Source: Stratiolaelaps scimitus (lineage: Eukaryota > Arthropoda > Arachnida > Mesostigmata > Laelapidae). From it: 64,000 nt of DNA. Position 1 is the stretch's first letter. Each line of letters starts with the position of its first letter. Below the pieces are notes generated by a model. The model made no database searches and was not told the DNA's origin. It was given only the letters and a program-made list of their open reading frames with translations. A program made the position numbers and the translations under genes. Below are positions 57,425-64,000 of the stretch, one piece after another. The DNA lies in assembly GCA_019614645.1 (NCBI GenBank), contig JABWDB010000001.1, forward strand, positions 30,249,501 to 30,313,500. The letters run 5' to 3'.

Positions 57425-58326
57425 GTTGCTGCTAGGTTATATATATATCGCGTTGGTGGTCATCTTAGTGAGCGGAAGGCAACGCCAACGTCGGCTCAAC
57501 GGTGCCAGCAACAGTAGTCGCGGCCGCAGCCGTAGCGATGCTGGAGATGAACGGACGGACGAACGAACGGATAAACAGAACGTCTTGATCCTGCAGGCTT
57601 CGTTGGGATTGCCTGTTTCCATTCCTGCTGTTTCGGTGGTGGTGGCAATAGGAACTCACTGGGAATGAACATCGGACACAACGGACCGCAGGCACTAAAA
57701 GGGAGTGCTCCAGGCCCGTTCCGCTGGGACCCACCTATTGCTGGTGGAATTCAACGGGAGAGACATGGAAACAGGAACGACAAACTATGGCCAAGCATAG
57801 GATATTTAGTATTATCCCATGACAGCAGCAACGTCGACACCGTCGTGAGCAACACCAACACGATCAACGACGCTCTCGCCAATTCAGTCATTCATTCAAA
57901 CGTCAGCCACCGCAAAAGCACCGACAGCGAGAAGCGACCGCTCGACGCAATCACAAAACGTTGCTCTCACGTCTGCCTGATCAGTGTTGAGTGAGAGAGA
58001 CTTGATTCGGGACTGACTTGCCGAAACTCATCTCAAAGCAACAACAAGGGGAGCAGTACTTCGGTGGGTGATAATAAAATGTATATATATGCCCACCTAT
58101 AGATAGATAACAGCAATAGGATGGGTAGTAGCAGCAGCAGCAGCTTAGACGTCGTCCGAGTTCGACGGATGCGGGGTTGGCGCTCAAGGGGTCGGGGATT
58201 AACCGGGGGGGGGGGGGTATCTCTATATACCTCACATAGTAGTGCCCCACCGATCTCGGTGGATGACTGTGACGACGGTGCTGTCGTTTTGAGAGATCGG
58301 ACTCTCCTGAACGGCAACATATTTCT
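57425..58326. other. No supported gene
   Basis: Short overlapping plus and minus frames at 57.4-58.0 kb have no domains. Holds (AGC)n near 58129-58144 and a G run at 58206-58217. Confidence 0.5.
58206..58217. repeat. 12-base G run
   Basis: One of about ten plus-strand G runs of eight or more in the window. Confidence 0.93.

Positions 58327-58375
<49 letters not shown>
58327..58375. repeat. Compound (CT)n-(TA)n microsatellite
   Basis: CT of about 23 bases followed directly by TA of about 26 bases, in the same order as at 20371 and 8153. Confidence 0.97.
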
Positions 58376-59431
58376 TTCTCGGCGATTTGCGCTACGGCCG
58401 CGGCTGCATGTTACCGCTCGAACTGGTGGCGATCGACGTTAGACGATGGTGGCGGTTGCGTCGAGCGATCAATTTAAACAAATATTTGCTGGCAATTACC
58501 AATAGAAGTTCGAAAAGCAGAGGAATGGCGTGCGTACGCTGATTCGTTCGATCGTCCGTCGCCTGATCGGTCGATGTAAAGGGCGCGAAGCACGAATAGG
58601 CAAGGATCTATATATATATATATATACATGAGTGTCTGTGTGTGTGTTAGATAGCTGGAGACGACAACTCGATGTGGCACGGTCTAGTGGTTGTCCCATT
58701 GGCAACAGCAATCGGTTCGTTTTCTCACCTTGTCGAAGAAAAATTGGGAAAGAGCCCCGAAGTAAGCGGGACAGAAGAAATCGCTACCGCTGATTCTGCT
58801 GCTTCTACGCGTATGCTCCAGGAGAAAAATGCCGTCTTCCCGGTACTATCTTTCTCTACCGGTAGTGTGGTGATTGTTGGCGTTGTTTTTGGTGCTGGTG
58901 GTGGTGCTCCTGCTGCTGCCGGTGTCGCTGGTACTGTGTCTTGTAGATTGGTTCGGTGCCGCTGCCTCGGTGCTTCTTCACCTTTTTTCGGGAGGCCCCT
59001 TGGGGTTAGTTGGCCTTAGTTGGACGCTCGTCTACCCCCCCCTCTCTCTCTCTCACTCTTTCACCCTAAGCAGCTCGCGGCAGTTCGTTCATCGCTCGCT
59101 AGACTTTCGTCTCGTTCTCCCTTCATTGCTTCAGCCGTTGTTCTATCTTACGAAGTTAGTGAATCAGGCTGTGTCAAAACAGCGAATAACGCGATCGAAG
59201 CCACATAGCCTCATGTGATATGATCGTCCGCCAACATCACCATCCAAGCAGCAAGCACACACAGACACACCTGCTATGGCTGGGGATTACGCCAGTTGAC
59301 CAGATCGCTGCTGCTGCTGCTGCTAACACTGGTGCCTGGCTGACGATGGCAGAGGCGATGGCACGCTCGTAAGGACAGGCGCGAAAGAGAGCGACTTGTT
59401 GAAAATCATATTTGATCATTTTTGTGCGTTG
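58376..59431. other. No supported gene
   Basis: Contains TA repeats near 58609-58627, GT near 58636-58648, GGT/GCT triplets near 58891-58920, a C run at 59034-59041 and CTG triplets near 59308-59324. Frames at 58672-59019 and 58874-59218 overlap in different plus frames. Confidence 0.5.
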
Positions 59432-60040
59432 TTAGCGAACACTCCGTGCTGGCGCTGGTGATGGTGGTTGCGGCGGCGACGACGGCGGCGGTGGTGGCGG
59501 CCCCAGCAGCAGAAGCAACATGAATTGGCCCATGCCCGCTTCGCTTGACCAGAGAGCAGCATCGAATGAGAATAGCGAATTCTCGCAGACGAACGATGCG
59601 CGAAAGGTCCTGCTTTGAATCGCTTGTTGATCCCTGACAGCTGATGTCTTGTTGACGATGATCCGGCGAGTATCGCGATATACGAGCAGGTCACAGTGTT
59701 CATGTAGACACGGATCGTGTCGGTGTAGTTCTAGCCGCGTCCTGGATGTACAGTAGATGTAACTGGATCGGTGCAACCGGGCTGATCTGCTCTCTCCAGT
59801 TCGGCTGTTTCTCGTCATTAGCCTAGGGGGATTTATTGGCCGACGAACTAAGTGCCAGCATGACAGGACAATTGAGTTTGCTGCTGCTGCTGCTGCCAGT
59901 GCAGTGCGCGGGGTAGGGACTTCGTTCTCATAGGAGGGGAAAGCGAGGATCTTGAGCCAAATGGGGGAGATATGGTAGTTTTCAAAACGGCAGCGGCGGC
60001 GGCTGCTGCTGCGAGAGCAGAGAAAGTCAACGAGCAGCAA
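59432..60040 (-). CDS. 202-codon open frame, doubtful
   Basis: I do not recognise this. The minus frame has a unique, polar middle (SYIYCTSRTRLELHRHDPCL, DTRRIIVNKTSAVRDQQAI) and repeat-driven flanks: an Ala run from CTG triplets near 59880-59896 and a Leu/Pro run over GGC/GGT triplets at the 3' end. The start is not an ATG of good context and no splice junction was found. The unique middle of about 100 codons is worth a homology search, no more. Confidence 0.14.
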   Translation of the reverse strand: MLLVDFLCSRSSSRRRCRFENYHISPIWLKILAFPSYENEVPTPRTALAAAAAANSIVLSCWHLVRRPINPPRLMTRNSRTGESRSARLHRSSYIYCTSRTRLELHRHDPCLHEHCDLLVYRDTRRIIVNKTSAVRDQQAIQSRTFRASFVCENSLFSFDAALWSSEAGMGQFMLLLLLGPPPPPPSSPPQPPSPAPARSVR

Positions 60041-61424
60041 CGGAGACTGGAGAGGCGAAGCTGAGGCGCGCTGCTGAGAGTCAAGTGCAATGGGGTAGTA
60101 TTAGTAACAATTGGAGTTTAGAAAAATACAAGTGGGCCGCAACGAGAATTGTGCGCTGGTAAACGGAGATCCAGGAGGGTGGGGGCTTGTGCGGGCGGCT
60201 TCATGCGGCGAGCAAGTCGAAGACGAACGACCGCGGGGTGAACACAGGGCACGAGTTGAGAACGGGAATCATCTTTAGAAATGACGATCACTGCGAGGTA
60301 AGGAGAATTCGGATGGGGATGTTTAAATTCGCATATGTATATATATATATATATATACATGTGTAAAAAATGAGAGAGATAGAAGGGGGGGACAGAGAGA
60401 GAGAGAGAGCTTATCTTTTTCAAGAGGTGCTCATGAAAGACAGGGCCCCAAGGCACACGACGGGTGGAAGTTAGATCGAGTCCGATACGAATCGAAATCG
60501 AGAGGTTCTCGTTCGGGGGAAACGTGAGCGTGTTCTGCGAAATTGGACGCACTCAGATACGTGACCAACTTGGAAATGCCATCATCGTGCCGTCGGGGCA
60601 CAGGACATCTACGGATCAGGCGGCGAAAGTGGGGGGGTGGAAGCCACCAGGACCGGGCAAAACTGCTATTGCTACTAAGTGCCCGTTTTGCCCGTGTCAG
60701 CGTCAATTTGACGAGTAGGTTATCAGCAACTTATTTTTTTTGCTCGAGGAATTTCAAGGAGACTATTCTAGTTGACTTAACCGATATGTACGTTTTATAA
60801 TATATATATATATATATTTGGTATAGGCAGAGGGCGAATGGCATGGATGTGACCGGCCACGGCGATGAATACGTTTTGAATGCGATTCGCGTCAAGTCGC
60901 ACGGTCGTACCTTGACAGTAAGCTGGGAGCAGCACTATTGAGGAGTCCTTGAGCAAGCGCCTGTTCGGCCGTTCGACCGTCGGGCCCTCCAGAAACTGAA
61001 GAATATTTGTCGATACGTAAGCCAAGAGTACTCGACTTCGACAAGAGTAGCTCGGCCTCGACCCTCAACCCTCGTTCTGCATTTGCTGATGATTGAAGTC
61101 CTCACCAGCAGCAGCCGCAGCGAAGACGGCCGAGGCGGCTTCGGGGCCCACCATTCGTATGGTTCAGCCTCGCGGCACAGTGGTGGGGCCTAGATAGTAA
61201 AGCTAGTAGCTTTACTGGGGGGTCGTCGCTTGTCGCTCCGTGAAGGAGCCACTCGGTATATTGGCAATGCGATGTTAAAGCTTCGACTCAGTGGTGAAGA
61301 TTTCGAAGCTAGCTATGATGCTGACGATGATGACTATGTGATGCGTGTGTATGCAAAATTGTGCATGCCTTGTACAGCTCACCACCCACTGTTGCATTAG
61401 GGGCGCATTGGGGCAAGGCTAGAA
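60041..61424. other. No supported gene
   Basis: Holds TA repeats at 60339-60360 and 60801-60818, G runs near 60386 and 60631 and GA repeats near 60399-60410. Open frames are short and mutually overlapping. Confidence 0.55.
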
Positions 61425-61484
61425 TAGAGAGAGAGAGAGAGAGAGATACATCCTTAGAGAGAAAGGGAGAGAGAGAGAGAGAGA
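61425..61484. repeat. (GA)n microsatellites
   Basis: GA tracts at about 61425-61446 and 61466-61484. Confidence 0.95.
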
Positions 61485-63148
61485 CGGATACCATTACCTT
61501 CGGGCATTAGCCATAGCAAACCTCAGCAGATAGCAAACATTCGTTGATATCAAGTAAGCATAGCCACACAGGGTCGGCCAGATCGACCGCGGTGATACAG
61601 CGACGCAAGCGAATAAAGACGAGCCACGAATAGATAGATCGTATGAGGGAGAAAGAGCCGTCACAGCTTGCGCGGCCGCTTTCACAGCAGCAGCAGCGGT
61701 CGCCGCCGCCACCGCCGCCACTGGATGGGACAGGGTGCGCGAGCTCGTATGCTCAGCGCTGCGGTGCACGGGCTTGCGTCCACTCTACAGCGACAGTGGC
61801 GGCTGCTGCAGCAGCAGCAGATGATAGAGAGATGGAGATGGTGAGCCGCTAGCCGTGTGTGTCGATGTGGCTGCAATGCTTGCCTGCGCGGGTTGGTTGG
61901 TTGCCTGTCTGACTGTGTACACAATTCTTATTAGTGAATTTAAAATGATATTTGCATTAGAGCGGTGAGCGCCGGTGAGTCGCGAGTGGACCGAGCACCC
62001 GCGGGCGGCGACGGAGCTCGATCCGGGGGGAGGAGAAAGGGGGCGAAGAGGTCTTATCGGGGGTTATGGAACGGAACGGGCGGGCGGGCGGTCGGGATGC
62101 AGGGGGGGGTCCTGTTGCGATCGGCGCGCCCGTGGATGAGACGAGCAGAAGCGAAGAGTCGCCACGGCCACGGGACTGCTACACAGGGAGCCACAGGGTA
62201 GCCATTCTGTGCTATCTACCCCTCGGGGGAGGTAGTAGCATTCAGTAGCAGCGGCATGTTCAGCGACGGAACGCACGCAGACAGATGTGTGTGCATATAT
62301 ATATATATATATACAGCAGGGGGAATGCGGTGGCACTAATGCGACCTGTAATGCGACCCATCTGGACTCGCGCGCCGCCGGACTGGATTGCATTGGATAG
62401 AAATGAGTTGGATGCGGTAATAGTTACTATTGTTTCTACCTCATTGGCCCCGCGGAGCGAGCAGCGGACTCGAGTTGCTCGGGAGAGTTTTGGGGGGCCC
62501 CTGTGGAACGCGACGTTATAGCCATAGTAGAGTTGCATACACTATTGTACATCAACGGCTGGCGTTTGGCTGGTGACGCACAAGCAATCCGGATGCTGCT
62601 GCTGATGATGATGATCTAGCTGACTGGCTGGCCGGGCGGACGCTGGCCTGTTCGTTGCAACGGGAGCTGGGTGAGTCTTTTGCTAACTGCGAGCTATGGC
62701 CGGCTGGATAGACGCTTTGAAGAACAAAGGACCTGCTAACTCGAGGATACTTGAACTAGAAGGAGCAAGGCGGCGGTGGCGGCGGTGTCGGCGATAGCTG
62801 GGAATGGTAAAGGTAGATGTAAGAAGTGTCTATGCGTTGTGGGGTCAGACAGTGAGCACACTCACTAGCACATTCATTCGTCACTATGGCATTACTCGTA
62901 GACATGCATCGTCTCGCTGGTGCGCATATTGAGAGAGTTCATTATGACGTCCTTGGACTCCAGTCCGCCTCCAATAGCTCCTGCTTCGCTCCGAGAGGCG
63001 GGAGAGGTGCGAACGCGTTGTTGTCATGCCATCGTTATCAACCGTGTAACTATAGTGCCAGCCATCAGCAGAGTGGCCCAATTTATGCGGAAGCAAATGA
63101 GGAGGACTCTCCCGTATGGGTTTGGTGTTGCGTTGTCCGCTACATATG

Positions 63149-63176
63149 TTATATATATATATATATATATATATAT
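63149..63176. repeat. (TA)n microsatellite
   Basis: A 28-base TA tract. Confidence 0.96.
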
Positions 63177-63352
63177 CTAACGTATTATATAATGGCTCTT
63201 ATTAATTCGAGTTCGCGTATTATTATCATTATTATTATTACTATTATGTACGTTCGTGCATTCAAACGTTCACGCGTATGTGTTCATGTGAATATTTCTA
63301 TATATGGTAAGATGAAGATGGCCAAGAAGCTAACACAAATGAAGCATAATAG

Positions 63353-63378
63353 AATATATATATATATATATATATATT
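63353..63378. repeat. (TA)n microsatellite
   Basis: A 26-base TA tract. Confidence 0.96.
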
Positions 63379-64000
63379 AATTGATACGACCGACGATTTC
63401 CCGCTCATATGCTCTCTCAGGTCGGCAGCGGCGGCGTCGGAGCCGCTGGCCGATTGGGTAAAATCTCGGTTGTAGATGCGTGCTTGCGTACGCGTCGGCA
63501 TCTGAGTGTGTCTGTGAGTGCGTGCACGTGTGATAAAGGGACGAAACGCAAAAGTCTGGCATGGTTTCTCCGGCGTCCCATCATGGCTGTCCGTCCAGAG
63601 TGCCGAGAATTAGGCCGCCATAGCTGCCGCCCCACAGGAGAGATGATGAGATGATGAATAATTAATTACTGGCGTGCGGCGGCGGCGGCAGCAGCTGCCG
63701 CTGGCGCCGCCACCGCCGCCTCTGCCCTGCTATGCGCGAACACAGGGGGGGTGAGCGACTGAATGAGTGGACGGCAGACGATGGTCACACTCGCTGGGTC
63801 GCTATCGGGGGTCGCCTAGAGAATCCGGCGGCACTTTGTCGTCGAACGAAGGACGAACGCCGACCCAACCGGAGCGGACCGGGCAAACGTTGGGGGACGT
63901 TTGTCGGCGAAGAGACAGGACGGGAATAGAACCGTTGTAGTGCTATAGGCACCCGGGAGATTGGCGGGGGTCACCGAGCAGGGGTGATGGTGGGTGATGA

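Larger units (their letters stand above)
61485..64000. other. No supported gene; simple repeats
   Basis: Contains CAG and CCG triplets at 61685-61720, plus-strand 5' splice-site matches at 61974/61975 (GCCG/GTGAGT) and 62670/62671 (CTGG/GTGAGT), a GGGC-rich G-quadruplex-type tract at about 62078-62095, a G run at 62102-62109, TA repeats at about 62297-62313, (TTA)n near 63221-63240 and CGG triplets near 63675-63720. A 164-codon plus frame at 62886-63380 starts at a real ATG but crosses two TA repeats; its first 80 codons are unique, with no domain recognised. Confidence 0.5.

Noticed and set aside
63149..63378. TA tracts as telomeric or centromeric satellite
   Set aside because: They are short dinucleotide microsatellites without higher-order structure, and no TTAGG-type arrays are present.
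1..64000. CRISPR array, prokaryotic operon, phage or bacterial defence system
   Set aside because: No regularly spaced direct repeats with unique spacers, no operon-like runs of genes and no recognisable prokaryotic proteins. Composition and repeats are eukaryotic.

Overview
The window looks like eukaryotic nuclear DNA from an invertebrate, most plausibly an arthropod. Base composition is near 50% GC, CpG looks undepleted by eye, and the DNA is crowded with microsatellites: (TA)n, (GA)n/(CT)n, (CA)n, (CAG/CTG)n, (CAA/GTT)n, (CGG)n and long G runs. There are two divergent copies of a tRNA-derived short interspersed element, many good splice-site-like signals, and no operon structure, prokaryotic ribosome binding sites, CRISPR array or recognisable bacterial or phage gene. 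I cannot assign a species.

I recognised no conserved protein family anywhere. Most open frames are explained by stop-poor triplet repeats. I kept a small set of candidate exons only where the frame is not mainly repeat-derived or where it abuts a good splice signal. On the plus strand these are 18.9-19.6 kb, 22.7-22.9 kb, 24.9-26.2 kb (two phase-compatible exons plus a third open frame), 27.8-28.2 kb (a complete 108-codon ATG frame) and 55.6-56.0 kb. On the minus strand they are 4.7-4.95 kb, 8.6-8.8 kb, 37.4-37.6 kb, 44.5-44.7 kb and 49.5-50.3 kb. All are low confidence and no function is proposed.

Layout: 0-2.4 kb has simple repeats only; 2.4-2.75 kb holds SINE copy A, a 27-bp tandem repeat and a TATA/initiator-like pair; 3.3-5.2 kb is a triplet-repeat cluster; 11.2-11.36 kb holds SINE copy B in the opposite orientation; 15.41 kb has a perfect 20-bp palindrome; 20.4 kb has the longest dinucleotide tract; 35.2 kb has a branchpoint, pyrimidine tract and AG directly joined to GTAAGT, the form of a recursive (ratchet) splice site; 57.26-57.42 kb is a 164-bp near-perfect inverted repeat; 58-64 kb is again repeat-rich with no supported gene.

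The simplest reading is intergenic DNA and/or very long introns, possibly of a plus-strand gene if the 35.2-kb ratchet-like site is real. Strong 5' splice-site matches occur on both strands, so a single transcription unit is not established. The items most worth following up are the SINE family, the large palindrome, the ratchet-like site and the 24.9-26.2 kb exon pair.
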